A stretch of DNA of 64,000 nucleotides from Fragum whitleyi (lineage: Eukaryota > Mollusca > Bivalvia > Cardiida > Cardiidae), in contig OX411544.1 of the NCBI GenBank assembly GCA_948146395.1, positions 96,087,232 through 96,151,231 of the forward strand, read 5' to 3'. The position numbers and the translations under genes were made by a program. Below the pieces are notes generated by a model. The model saw nothing but the letters and a program-made list of their open reading frames with translations. It was not told the origin of the DNA and ran no database searches. The stretch's first letter is position 1; every line of letters begins with the position of its first letter. Of the stretch, positions 52,567 through 64,000 are shown piece by piece.

Positions 52567-52599
<33 letters not shown>

Positions 52600-52840
52600 G
52601 ACTTATTTTGTACAATAAACTCCGTCAAATGTGAGATTTACTTAAATGTATCTTCGTTGAATGCCGAATATCGATTTTCAATAAAATAATATTAAAAATG
52701 CAATAGAATAACATTCCTTATTATTTTTTGTACAAAAACGTCCGTTGAAATATCACGGTGAAGATGGGATAATACCAAATAAGAAAGTAATGCATCAGTC
52801 ATGTTTATTTTTCATATGAATATCTTTCACTTATTTTATG
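52046..52840. other. Host DNA with long poly(A) run
   Basis: A 28-base A-run near 52566-52594 follows AT-rich DNA and may be a retroposon tail. No gene is supported. Confidence 0.4.
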
Positions 52841-52881
52841 TTTGGAAGAATATCAATATCAAAGTAATCCAAACCTGCCAT

Positions 52882-53003
52882 GCGTTCAGGATGAAAAAAC
52901 GGTGCAAACAGTTTGCCAATTATACCCCGCTTTGCACGCAAGTGCACGTGCAAAGCGGAGTATAATTGGCAAACTGTTTGCACTGTTTTGTCATCCTGAA
53001 CGC
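52882..53003. repeat. Large foldback (arms about 58 bp)
   Basis: GCGTTCAGGATG...GTGCAAACAGTTTGCC and CCCGCTTTGCACG are mirrored by CGTGCAAAGCGG, GGCAAACTGTTTGCAC and CATCCTGAACGC around a short loop near 52941-52946. It would form a stem of nearly 60 bp with few mismatches. It is a probable miniature foldback transposon. Confidence 0.8.
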
Positions 53004-53995
53004 AGGGCGGGTTCAGGGTACGAAAGCATTTGCAAATTTAACGTTCGTAAAAAGTTTCTGATTCCCCTTAGCCATAGCGCTTGATTGACATTCCTAAGAC
53101 CAAGATATTTTGACAGATGGCGCGAAATATCGCGATACTTATAACTCAGTTATTCCCCTTGTTGCCATTTTCGCCATTTGCAAACGAGATAAGTAAAGTA
53201 TTTACCGAGAGTTTTAACTGTTTCTATGCTTCTAGATTGGGCCAGGGTGATACCTGTCCTTCACAAGGCTGTTCTTGATAGTTGTAGCTGGGAGTGATTC
53301 CGGTTTCTTCCGCATGTCATGTTGCCAGTTGGCCGGCTTCCACTCGACTCCACAGGAGTGACCCCACCGGACTTTATGCCTTCTTTGTTCTATATAAAAT
53401 TGCACTCTTTTCCGGTGCTGCGGTCGGTTCCACAGAAAGGGTTGACCTTTGACCTCTTTAGCCCTGCATTTTCGTTCAATGTCCTACCTTAAAGTAAGAA
53501 AAAACCTCGGGAAACTCCCTTCAACTTTTGCGGTACCCAAGCTTAATTAGAGGTACCGTCTTTTTTCCACCTATGAAGAGGACAGCTACTTTGGGTACGA
53601 CCCCCACCCGTTATCCGTCCTTTCGCTAAGGAAATCGTACACAGAGAAGGTCAAATCAAGCGTTTAATCAAAGAAGAGATGCAAAACTAGGTGAAAAGAA
53701 CAAAAATGAGCACATGGGTTACTATTTTACCCTCAAAAATAATCTTTCAATGTCGCACTACTTTTTCTAAAGGATCTACTTTTACCATACAATGACCTCC
53801 GGAAGAAAATTCCAGTGAGGTCACTCCCACAGTACCCGGATAGACTGGTGCCCCTTATCAACTTTTACCGCCACACTTCAGGGTCATGACCTCGTTGTTA
53901 CCAACCTTTGACCTTACGTAAACCACTCATCACAACATAAGTTAAAAGTTCACTAAACAACTAAAGATCGCACATGTCGCGGGCACGGCTCGTAA
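53004..53995. other. Host intergenic DNA, no gene supported
   Basis: The GC content is slightly higher than the surroundings, but no open frame or repeat was recognised. Confidence 0.35.
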
Positions 53996-53999
53996 TCTT

Positions 54000-54580
54000 A
54001 AATTGAATATTCTTTTCACTTCCTATTTTCTTTTTGAATGATTTGATACATAGACCCAAATTAGAATACAGTTGCAGTGTCTGGGACCCACACACTTCCT
54101 CACAAAAACACCAGTTGGAAATGATACAACGAAGGGCCGCATGTTATACATGCAACAGATACCATAGTACTAGTTCAGTCAATGAAATGCTTACAGACCT
54201 CAACTGGACCACTCTAGAACTAAGACGCACAAGGACAAGAATAATATTTTTCTATAAAGTAATACACCATCTGGTAGCAATTTATCCAACAGACCTCCTT
54301 ATTCCTTCTGACACCCGAACAAGACAATATACCCACCCATATTCCTTCAGACATATTCAAACCCGTAAAAACTCGTACAAATTTTCATTTTATCCCCGTA
54401 CGATCATCCAATGGAATCTCTTGCCTCTGGTTGCCGTACAGTGCACCACGCTTGAGGGCTTCAAAGAGCAGATTTCCCCATCTGTTCTCCACAATTACTT
54501 AAATATCCAAAGCCAAACCAAGTTGTACATAGTTTTACCCCTAAACATAGTATGTAAAAAAAAAAAATAAATAAAAACTG
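54000..54580 (+). pseudogene. C-terminal fragment of a second LINE reverse transcriptase
   Basis: The frame 54034-54570 has the typical end of CR1/Jockey-like ORF2 proteins: LEYSCSVWDPHT, QLEMIQRRAA, LNWTTLELRR, FYKVIHHL, NLLPL and a final FKEQI. It ends at an A-rich tail (AAAAAAAAAAATAAATAAAAA, 54549-54575). It is heavily 5'-truncated and unrelated to the LINE at 49290. Confidence 0.8.
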
Positions 54581-55921
54581 TTTGTATATATATTTATCTT
54601 TAGCTTTTGGCTCCAAATTTGTAATCACGCATGCGTGGCATAAGTAACATCTGTGCCCTGCATGTAAAGATCAGTATGTTGATGGAGTGCTGACACTTCA
54701 AGAAGAAGAGCTTATAGCTTACTTGCATTAAGTGTATGCAAGAGGGATGCTAAGCAGTAGCGGACCCACACTCTTCTGCTCTTTATGGGGTTTGACTCTG
54801 CGTTCCATTTCTATAAGTCTTTGACAACAAATTCAAAGACCTGTGATATTGTTTATTCATATCTCTGCAAAGACAAATACAATTTGAAAAATTACATCTG
54901 AGTCAAACCCCGAAAAGAGGGTTGGCATACCTAAGCAAGAAGGGGTCCAAATGAACACTAGATTGTTACCAAGTCCATAATTAGTCCGCAAAGAAATTAA
55001 GATTCTAGTCAAAATATGAGAAACCTTAAACACCCTCACTAGCCTCTATTTTTGTGTTTGAGCCCCATCACAGAAATCCAGGATCCATTTCAGCTCAAGG
55101 CTTCATTGGAGGCTGAAAGCATCTAGTGGGGGAAATTTGAGCAGTCCTATTTATGAGATCCCTAATATTATAAGATTGGCTACACCTTAGCATTGTTGGT
55201 GTAGATGTAACGGTTTACGTGACAAACTTTTAACCTTGGCTTATCTCTGTTGTTAGGCTTTATGAAACTTGGCTTATATATTCACAATCGCTAGAGCTAT
55301 CTGGACAATCAAGGGGAATAACTCAAAAAGCACTTTTGCAAAATTTGAGTACCTTTTTCAACTAAGAACTGTTGTATTATTTAACCCTGGGCCTTCTTTG
55401 GGGGTCGCCATTCTCGCCAAATGCAAAAAAGAAATGAATTTAGCGATAGAAAAAATGAAATTGGCGAAATGGTAGGTGACAAAAAAATCTGAATTTTGAC
55501 CCATCAGCGATTATTGATTTTGAGATAGGCCGAGACGATATTCATATCTAAAATCTGAATTTGGCTCAATTTTCTTTGATTCGGCAAAGGTGTTCACAAA
55601 AAGATATTTCAGTCCAGAGAAGGCCCTGTTAACCTGCAGCTGGCACCTGTGGGCTTGAGCTATTGTCAATCATATGAACCCAGATCTCCTTGTATCTGCT
55701 TCTTTCTCTAAAATGGTCCATACCATATATACAGGGAGGGACCTAAATTACACAATCACACCAGTGAAGAAGACAGACAATTTAACTTACACAGACTGCC
55801 AAAATTCAATATTAAACTTAAGGGGAATAGGCATTTCCTCCAATTGCTTTGGGTCAGAAATATAGGGGCCATTGACTACTGGGCCCATGTTTGTATTTTT
55901 CCTTCACACTATCATATCAAT

Positions 55922-55989
55922 GACTCAGCGTGAAACAGTTGTAACTGCCCATAAACATATAGGCAGTTATAACTGTTTCATGCTGAGCC
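55922..55989. mobile_element. 70-bp hairpin MITE, copy 1
   Basis: The arms read GACTCAGCGTGAAACAGTT and continue GTAACTGCC; they are mirrored around a short ATAAACATAT loop. Two relatives lie at 62462-62530 and 63157-63230. Confidence 0.7.
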
Positions 55990-58582
55990 ATCATTTTATT
56001 ATATTTTAAATTTTGACATTCATTGTTACAATGCAATGATAATGGTAAAACATTCAATGTCAAAATAGTAACTATTGAACAACCTATGATGCATGTAAAA
56101 AAATCCAAATAATTGGACAAGGGCAGATAGTCTAGTTGAAAAATATCACAATTCAAGTTCAGGATAGATGGTTGGGGAGAATTATGCTTCCTTTTCAATT
56201 CATAATTTCCACTCTCCAGGGGCCCATTTTACTAAACGTCTTTCGACTAAATTAATCGTAGGTCAAAATCACAAATCATATGTGGTATTTTCATTCATTT
56301 TAAGATTCTACCAGTAAAATTTCATTGTCTTTATCAGACAATTCCAATGAGATGATGCATGGTAGAATTTGATATAGCAATTTCAATTTTTGACTTGCGC
56401 AAAAAGTGATCATGAGATGTTCAGTAAAACAGGCCCCAGTACCTTCAGCTCAATATCACAGTTCACATCGCCTTGTGGTGTACGGTACTTATTTATTATT
56501 TGTTAGATCTGCAGCTTTTGTGTATTTGGTAGTGCATTGAATCATTGGTTTGATACCAGGTCTTAGCAAATAATCTCTCTATCGCAGAGTTTTAGTATGG
56601 CATCAACAAAATGGGGTGCTGAGGACCCAAAGCAAAACCCATGATAATTTATAATCCCTGCTTGAGATTTGGCTGAGTCCCTTTTATGAATGTTGACTTT
56701 CTGCCTTGGTATACTCCTGTCTTTATCTAAATATGGGCATTTTCAACTTAACAAGGTAGTGGATATATATGTATCTTTAAGGATCAACTTCGGAAAATAG
56801 TTGAACACTGTTTAAACAGTCTTCAAGTCTTTTCTGAAGTTGGTCCACAAAAAATTCCATGGGACATGCATGAAATAATTTTGAGAATAATTGTGTGAGT
56901 CCCAGACTCGCAAAACCTGTGTCCCTCAAAATTCTGTATTGGTGCTATATATTTAACAAAATTTCAAGATTAAACCTAGCCTGTTAAAATTAACTGAACT
57001 TCTACAAACTAAGAAATCTATTTAGAACCACCCTAGTTATCTATTAAAAATGTCAAAATTTATACCTGAAGGCATAAGTAAGGGTACATAGTACATTTTA
57101 TATCTTACAAAATCTTAGAGGGTAAATGACACTTAGGTGATTGATAAGTCCATGTTGGTTCTCTTGTTGGCAGAAATGTTGCCCTTTGATGAAGTCTTAT
57201 TATCCAAATTACTGGGTTACTAGTCAAAAGATTTGACTCAAACTAGGATTAATTATTGAACTGAGATTAAAAATGTTATTTTCTCTATTTCTCAGCAACT
57301 TACAGAGGAGTTTTATTCAATTTACATCACAATTAAATGTTTAGATCAAGCAGAGATGTGTTAACTTTTTGTCTGTTACATGGTTTTATTCATTTTTTAT
57401 AGATCAATGGCCCTTTATGAAGATCATGTCCACTCAATATTTCTGCACCTTAGAAGGGGATTTGATTCAAACTTTACAAAATAAACCAGTTCAAGCAGAG
57501 GTTTACATTTAATTTTGATAAGAGTTACATATATTTGGTGAAAAAATGGCAACATTGTTTATACAATTCATCGTGTAAATTAATGGAACTTGACTGTATA
57601 CCCAGTCAACTGACAGATTCTATAAGTATGCTGGATTTAATAGGTATGCTGTTTGATAGAATTTTATAGATTTTCATAACCAGAAAAAGCTGCTAAATCA
57701 ATATAATCAAGCCTTAACAACAACAATGACCATGCATGAATACTTTCATTAAGAGATAATGTCTATAGCCTGTATTGGAGATATAATGTGTATCCATGTA
57801 TTGTCCACTCATTTTGACCTGGTAGCATTGTGGCTTAAAAATCACATACTTTACTGAGGTTACATTGTTCTCTGTTCAGAGCCTCTTAGAAGACATAAGT
57901 GTGTAGCTGTAGTTTAAAATCAAAAGGATAGAAATGCAATAGAATATTAACACATTACGTCTTTGAGTTACAAAACAAAGCTGAAATAACCAGGTTTTGG
58001 TCTTTCATCCATAAATTAACAGTTACATGCTATTTTGATGTATAGACTTTCTAGGAATCAATCATTACATTTGCAATAAAAACATTTCTACCTCAACCAT
58101 GAATACAATGACCTGTCTATCACTGAGGCCACACCTGTTGTGTCAAAATAACTGACAATAGGGATGTACATACTATTTCCAAAGTGCTGGATGAATTGGT
58201 GACCTGTCAATTGATAAAGGACTACCTTTGAATTCTGTAAAATATAAAAATCGGAAAAGAGACAGGTTCCAGTGCTGGTCACCTGGTGTTCACCTTTTAA
58301 AAATTCTTGCCCTGGAAGGAAGATAGGTCATCCTAGATTGAAAAAATCAACAAAGTGTGAAAAGTTTTGACCCTAGTGAGATAGCTCGATTTGTACAGTC
58401 TGACTAGAATGGACTCTAAAAGCACATCCCAATGGTCCCTTTTCACCTGGCAGGTCACATTTAACCCTTTCCTGTTTTACCAAATTTTGGACCAGTCCAA
58501 ATTCAAAGGTTTTGCAGACAAAAATTTAAAGTGGATTTAATTTGAAAAATAACCATTCAGTAGGGTAGAAAATAGTGTGGAA

Positions 58583-58619
58583 AAAGAAGAAATTGCTTGT
58601 CAGAAGCAATTTCTTCTTT
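58583..58619. repeat. Perfect 16-bp hairpin
   Basis: AAAGAAGAAATTGCTT, loop GTCAG, then the exact complement. A similar 14-bp hairpin, GAAGAAAATGCTGG with its complement, is at 60964-60994. Confidence 0.6.
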
Positions 58620-59839
58620 ATTCACAATGTTTTGTCAATTATAAAATCACAGGCATGTAAAAAGCAGGTATTAAACAGCAAAGGGTTAACTCAATAAAAA
58701 CTTGCTCTCCAAGAGCTACAGATAGAGGGGGTATTTTCGAATTTAGATAAAACTATCTAAATAATGAAAGACCAAATTTTATGTTGATTGTACTCATTGA
58801 AATAGTATTGTTGTGACAACTCAAAAGCGTACTCACAACAAATGGTTTTATCTGTACCTCAGCTCCCCTTCTAAGAGAATTGCTACTGTCTTTCCAAAAC
58901 AAACCAACCTTTCGATTTTCTTCTTGTCTTAGGATCAGCTATGTAAGGTGTATATATTTGCTACACTTTAAGTATTACATAGATTGAATGGAGGTTTATG
59001 TCATTTTCAATAATTTTTCAGTTATATCACAGATGCTTTGGCTACCAAAATGTGGTTTAATCTGCATTTATGATGGTTAGTCCGCTGACAATCTAATTAA
59101 CCTCTACAGAAAAATTTCAATCAAATTATCTACACTAAAAAATTTGCAAGACTGTATTGTAGTTGGATTAAGACATGACTGCCATCAGGTATAATGTTTC
59201 TTCAGTTTGTAGTTGCAGCCTTCTCGAGTTTCCCATTGGTTTGATTGATCACTAATGCATCTTACACCTGGAGTGAAAATAGTTTATATCATCAAATGTA
59301 TGTATCTTTATGTATAAATACTCTCTCTGGTTGGTTGCACAACCAATATCCAGGTTTATAAATAAAATGATTTCCACCCTTTTGCCATATGATGATTTGA
59401 AAGTTTAATATTGGGCTGAGTGTGAGTGATCTATATGGATACTAGATATTGTTTTAACTCTTTTCCAGGTAACCTTTGGTTACATCTTTTCTGTAAGATA
59501 TTGCAATTTGTGTATAAGGTACTATTTAACATTAATGAGGAGTAAAATTTATGTCTTCTTTTTCTAAATGCATAGATTTATATATACCAGTACATTTATT
59601 AGTAGGGCACAAGAGGACCTACTTTTAGGGTTGATGCTTTTATTAGGATATATAACATCAGTTATAATTTATCAATAAATCAATTTACTCTACTTTCAGG
59701 ATGATTAGCAGGATGGATGCAGTTGTATAGAAATCATTATATACTAAATAGTTTGCAGCCATAAAACTGATATTGAAAGTATTTGAAAGGACCTTTTTTG
59801 AATGTCTTTAATCTGTTTAAATAGGGAAATGTATATCAA

Positions 59840-62800
59840 ATGCCCGAAGATTTAGTAACTTCAGTTTTTAAGATGGCCTTACAAAGATTATGTTCAATAC
59901 ATGTAAACAACAGCAAGACTTTGATCATCCCAGTTGCAAAGAAAGTTATATCAGATATACCTGTTCTGAATATACGTCAATCTGCTACATGTTGCAGACA
60001 TACCTTAATTGTGAAAAATAGGTCTAATACTGTGACATCACATCAAGGTTACGACAGGGGTAATCATCTACAATATAGACCATTTCAAATATCATCAGTG
60101 TGTTATAAGTCTGGATTCAATGCTGACAGACGGGAAGGAAAGAAGGATCACATTTTTCCTAGTAATGAAGATATGGTATGTTATATACTAAATATACACA
60201 AAGAAAAAGTATTTCAACATCTAAATTATAAATTATGTAGATATTAAAGTACTGTTAATAAAGGTAGATATGAACCTTATAGAGCATTATATTGGGTATT
60301 ATTTTGGCAGCCTATAATTTGAAGCAGTAATTTCAATTCACAATCCTGCAATGCTATGATAGATTCTTCTAGAGTTATGGCACGTCTGATCTATGGTTAG
60401 AGAATAAGAGTGAGTACCCTGAATGCCAGTGTGTGTAAATATACACCATATCCACTGTATAAATTTTGCAATAATTACTCTTGGATTACAGACAATGACC
60501 GTTTAGAAATCTCACCTAGCTAAGTTGATTCAGAAATAGTTATGTAAGAATGTTTGTAGAAAAACACATTCTTGTTATAAAGCCATAGTTTGCATGAAAT
60601 TGCTAACTTTAAATGATGTCACATTTTCCATTTCATTGAGGATTATAAGGTTAACTGGCAACATTTTCTTGTTTCTTTAAAGTGACAAGTTACCACAAAT
60701 TGACTTTGTTTAGAACCGCTTTTCTTGAAAATAGGGTGTTTAAATATTTTTTTCTTTGTGTATAGTTTGTTTGGGACAAAATGACAAAAGAACAGGTTTG
60801 TCAAAGGTGTATTTACTACATTATTAACAGAGGTGTGGAAATACAGATTTTCTCTACTTGTCCCTGGAAACCTAAAAGATGATTTTCTACTTGTCCAGGA
60901 TCAAAATGAACTTGTCTGCAAAAAAAATGAAAAGTAAAATTTTGAAAAAACATAGTTTTCAAAGAAGAAAATGCTGGAACCCAGCATTTTCTTCCTTAAA
61001 AAATGTTTTCTTCCCTTTGAATTTGATGTCAACATTATGATATTAATCTCCTTGATCTTTTTAGTACCATTTTTAAATTTGTCCTGGTATTTGCTTGTCC
61101 ATGGACAAGTGGCCTAGAAAAATGTTTTTGTCCAAAGATAGTAAAGACAGTGTTGGACAATTCAGGTAATTCTACACCGCTGATTTTGAATAACCGACAA
61201 CAAGATGAACAGTTAAAGCTTCATTTTACCTTGATTAATCTCATTTAGATGATGATGGATGTTTCAAATGAACTTTCTGACTTTGCTTCTAGTAATCACT
61301 GTAAAATTGCAGGTAATTTGCAGGCAATTACAGAGTGCCTGCATACAGTTGCAGAAATACTGTGCATGGACATTCTGTGTACTGCATCTGCACAAACTCA
61401 AAATCTTTGCAAAACATTCCAAGTACAAATGTAGTTTTTGCATTTTTGCAACCTTTGTAAACAATACCTCAGGTGAGAGCTTTAGGGCCAATGACCCTCT
61501 TGTTTCTATGTAATAATAATTTGCTTTGAGACTTAGTTGTATGAAAGGAGAGCTCATTAAGCCTTTCCATTTTTTGTCGAAATTTTTGATGAGTCCAAAC
61601 TGGAAAAGATAGTAAACAAAAAAGAAAATAGTGGTAAATTTTAAAAAGACACTGTCCTATGTGGTTGATAATATTGTGGAAAACAGAGAAATTGCTAAAA
61701 ACAGTTAAATCTAATTCTTTGTTCTCCACAATTAATATATATTCAAATTAAGAAATCATATGGATATAATTTAACTTTAGTTGAATCCATCAAGGTTCAT
61801 GCATTTTGATTTGCTGTAAAATTGGTTTCATTTCTTAATGAAAATAATTTTTGAGTAGGCACCTATTTTGAAAGCTTCCACACGATGTAGTTCCATAAGG
61901 AAACTGTTTCATTATGGAGAAGTTGCTAAATTTTCCCTTCATGATATTTTATTTTAAGATATGAAGAGATTGTTTGTGAATCCCCTTTGTGCATTCTTAC
62001 AGAATGATTAGGATTTTTAGTTTCATACCTCAATGAAATCAGGAAATAATCTCTTCATCTCTTAATTAAAATTCAGGTACTATGCAGGAATTGTTTATGT
62101 GAAGCAATTTTTTATTTGTTTAATTTCAGAACCTGAGACATTCTGTTGAAAATGGTATGTATTTTATTAACATAAAGATTAACAATTGTACAGTCCATCT
62201 AGTCATTAAATATATATATATTGTTTGATGGGGAAGGGGCTTGATGTTTTAGACCTGTTACCAGAATGACAGATGACAAAATTTTGCATCAGAAAAAGTC
62301 CATACCAGTCCAGTACAAGTTTATAATTTAAAGTTTATATCATGTAGTACCGTAGGTGAAAAGAAAATGTTATAAGATTGACAGAGAAAATATTTTGACT
62401 GACAAATTCAAGAACATTCAAAATGATCGATTGATGATATCACACACTAACTCATCATGATTGCTGAGCATAAAACAGTTGTAACTGCCCATATGTTTAT
62501 AGGCAGTTACAACTTTTTCATGCTGAGCAACTTGTTTCAATTCTTTTTTATTCTTTGATATGAACCCCTGATTTAGAAAATAATTTTTATGTAATATCCT
62601 CTATTTCAGATTATTTATCATGGATGCGTAACACCTATATGATGACTCTAGCTGGTCTGACCATATTGAATACTTCAAGTGTTACAGATAACACAATTAT
62701 ATCCAGAGGTATCTTGTATTTTGATAACTACATTGCATATGACAGAGTCGATATCATTTGTCAAGGTCAATTTAATGAAAAAATCTGTTGCAGGGTTTGT

Positions 62801-63502
62801 ATTTCACTTTATGAAGTTGAGCCTTTTCTTCGAAATAGATAGTTTACATTTCGAGGGGTCTGTGCAACACTATTGTAAGTTCCTATAAAAATATAGATAC
62901 TTACAATAGTGTTGCACCAATCTCTCGATTAACACAAGTCTTTGGGCCCTAGGCCCAATATTAATTTATTAGGGAAACAGTTGCTTCCATGTTGTAGGTC
63001 AATTAGCATGTAATTTTTCTCAATCACAGACTTTATTTTCAAACAATTAACTGGTAAATAAATAATTTACTTCTTGTACATGACTTGTATATACTAAAAT
63101 CAAGTTATCTAGAGCTATCAAAAGACCAAGTTAATGATTATGTATCAAACATGTCAATGGCTCAGCGCAAAACAGTTGTAACTGCCTATTCGTTTACAGG
63201 CAGTTACAACTATTTTGCACTGAGTCATTGATGTGTGTTATGTTATGCAATGAAGAAGCTTCAATTCTGTACCTTTTCTTTCAGTTGTGTTCCTAACAGC
63301 GTTCCTCAACCTTTCAGCAGGAACCCTGGGATACCTGTATTCACTGTCTTCATTACGTCAGCGTAAAGTGATGAGAGGTGGCTCGTCATTTTCTTGTCAG
63401 ATAGCGGCTGTTTTACACATGTGCCTATGGTTATCTGTACTCATACTTATAACCAGCTCAGACAGCGAGGAAGAGGCACGTGAGAAAGAAACAAGAAATT
63501 AA
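59840..63502 (+). CDS. Predicted four-exon host gene for a small membrane protein (225 aa)
   Basis: Exons 59840-60175, 62130-62154 (25 nt), 62610-62708 and 63285-63502 join in phase (678 nt). Each is bounded by AG at its 5' side (tttaaatag, atttcag, atttcag, tttcag) and GT after it (GTATGT, GTATGT, GTATCT). The frame is open upstream to the acceptor at 59824, so another 5' exon is possible. The first exon gives a basic N-terminus that could target mitochondria. The last two exons give YLSWMRNTYMMTLAGL and two hydrophobic spans (VFLTAFLNLSAGTLGYLY, AAVLHMCLWLSVLILIT), with an acidic tail. The layout is reminiscent of DUF202-type proteins, but I cannot confirm this. Confidence 0.55.
60176..62129. 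other. Predicted intron 1 of the host gene
   Basis: 1.95 kb with GTATGT at the start and TTTAATTTCAG at the end. It contains decayed repeat DNA with CTTGTCC/GGACAAG phrases (60850-61160) and a small foldback family member (about 61950-62065). An open stretch at 61249-61312 with splice-like borders does not fit the reading phase. Confidence 0.45.
61950..62065. repeat. Dispersed foldback family, copy 3
   Basis: ATATGAAGAGATT...AATCTCTTCATCTCT ends enclose AGTTTCATACCTCAATGAAA. Relatives lie at about 4600-4850 and 41680-41835, where the same TTTCATACCT core and (G)AAGAGA ends are seen. Confidence 0.5.
62462..62530. mobile_element. 70-bp hairpin MITE, copy 2
   Basis: TGCTGAGCATAAAACAGTT with GTAACTGCC is mirrored by the right arm; same family as 55922-55989. 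It lies in predicted intron 2. Confidence 0.7.
62862..62916. repeat. Perfect 19-bp inverted repeat
   Basis: GTGCAACACTATTGTAAGT and its exact complement are separated by a 17-nt AT-rich loop. It lies in predicted intron 3. Confidence 0.65.
63157..63230. mobile_element. 70-bp hairpin MITE, copy 3
   Basis: AATGGCTCAGCGCAAAACAG followed by TTGTAACTGCC is mirrored by the right arm; same family as 55922-55989 and 62462-62530. It lies in predicted intron 3. Confidence 0.7.
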
Positions 63503-64000
63503 CCCGTTACCAGATAATGAAAGTTTGGACTTGTCCAAGTTTAAAGATGTTTAATAGTACATTTTTAGTAGAGGGAATTTTAACCCTTGTCATGCTGAAT
63601 AAATTTTGGCTAATTTTTTTTTTTAAATCAAAGGGCAAAAAGCACTGAAAGTACCAACTGTAGTTCAATTTTTATTTGAAAAACTAAATCTATTGACAAT
63701 TCTGGTTTGAAAGAGAGAAACCGGTGGTGAAGACTTACATCAGACTGCACATATGTGCAGGCTGATGTTTGTCTATAGCTCCTGCCAAAGCAGGAATATT
63801 CCGAGTTGAGCATGACAAGGGTAACAAGATGTGTTTGTGAAACACGAATGCCCCCGCAACGGCATTTTTTTTCAAAGTTTGACCTTGACAGATGACCTTG
63901 ACCTTGTCACATGACCTTGACTTTGGTACCAGCCAATGCGGATCATTGAGATCTATCATCATGCCAAATATAAGCTTTGTGTCTTGAATAGACTTGAAGA
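63503..64000. repeat. 3' flank of the host gene and a dispersed repeat
   Basis: After the stop there is AT-rich 3' flank. From about 63820 a phrase GATGTGTTTGTGAAACACGA, then ATGCCCC and several TGACCTTGAC units, resembles a repeat common in clams. It runs off the window end. Confidence 0.5.

Larger units (their letters stand above)
54581..59823. other. Host intergenic or intronic DNA
   Basis: 5.2 kb of AT-rich DNA with no supported exon. It contains a hairpin MITE (55922-55989) and a perfect 16-bp palindrome (58583-58619). It probably includes upstream intron or promoter of the gene at 59840. Confidence 0.4.

Noticed and set aside
61249..61312. Candidate extra exon of the host gene
   Set aside because: It is open in one frame only, and that phase leads to a stop in the next exon.

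Overview
This window is AT-rich eukaryotic DNA that looks like the genome of a mollusc, most likely a bivalve. The evidence is scattered repeats of the kind common in bivalves, degenerate LINEs, many short foldback elements, and one plausible spliced host gene. The dominant feature is a virus-like Maverick/Polinton (adintovirus-like) element at 8619-35185. It has 434-bp terminal inverted repeats and an imperfect 6-bp target duplication (AACGCT/AAAGCT).

Layout. Positions 252-4920 and 7447-42010 are two diverged copies (A and B) of one long host segment. The Polinton, a mariner-like element (40177-41118) and a 30-bp minisatellite lie in copy B and are absent from copy A. The left two thirds of the Polinton (9062-23026) are read leftward. 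In order from the right they are: protein-primed DNA polymerase, an unknown 254-aa protein, packaging ATPase, a KSPKK-repeat basic protein, several small virion-like proteins, a DDE integrase with a chromodomain, a small membrane protein, penton-like minor capsid, a core-like basic protein, double-jelly-roll major capsid, small proteins, and an adenovirus-type protease. The right arm holds a rightward zinc-knuckle gene sharing a bidirectional TATA promoter with the polymerase, then three small genes.

The zinc-knuckle gene is split by a young 8.1-kb LTR retrotransposon (23919-32012; 1325-bp LTRs; 4-bp duplication ATAT; tRNA-Leu primer site). That element has gag and aspartic protease but no reverse transcriptase or integrase. 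It carries a third ORF for a C2H2 zinc-finger protein. Without it the Polinton is about 18.5 kb, a normal size for the group.

The most striking observation: four small genes at the two ends of the Polinton (115, 122, 79 and 215 aa) each have, 24-33 nt after the stop codon, a 16-nt hairpin in the sense direction. It matches the metazoan replication-dependent histone mRNA 3' stem-loop (6-bp stem, TTTC or TTTA loop, A-rich 5' flank, ACCCA-like 3' flank). In the terminal repeats it is followed by CAAGAAAGA, the classic sea-urchin histone downstream element recognised by U7 snRNA. Three of these genes also share a GC-rich promoter box upstream of TATA. This suggests a Polinton gene set using the host's S-phase histone mRNA machinery. 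The capsid/protease cluster and the zinc-knuckle gene have ordinary AATAAA signals instead.

Five single-base frame breaks interrupt the polymerase (2), major capsid (1) and KSPKK gene (2). All are in the same direction and most fall in homopolymers, so they could be assembly errors or early decay. One polymerase break lies exactly on a T TTA AAA slippery heptamer.

Right of copy B (42010-64000) are dispersed repeats, two 5'-truncated LINE relics (about 49290-52045 and 54000-54580), a 122-bp foldback, three copies of a 70-bp hairpin MITE, and a four-exon host gene (59840-63502) for a small membrane protein.
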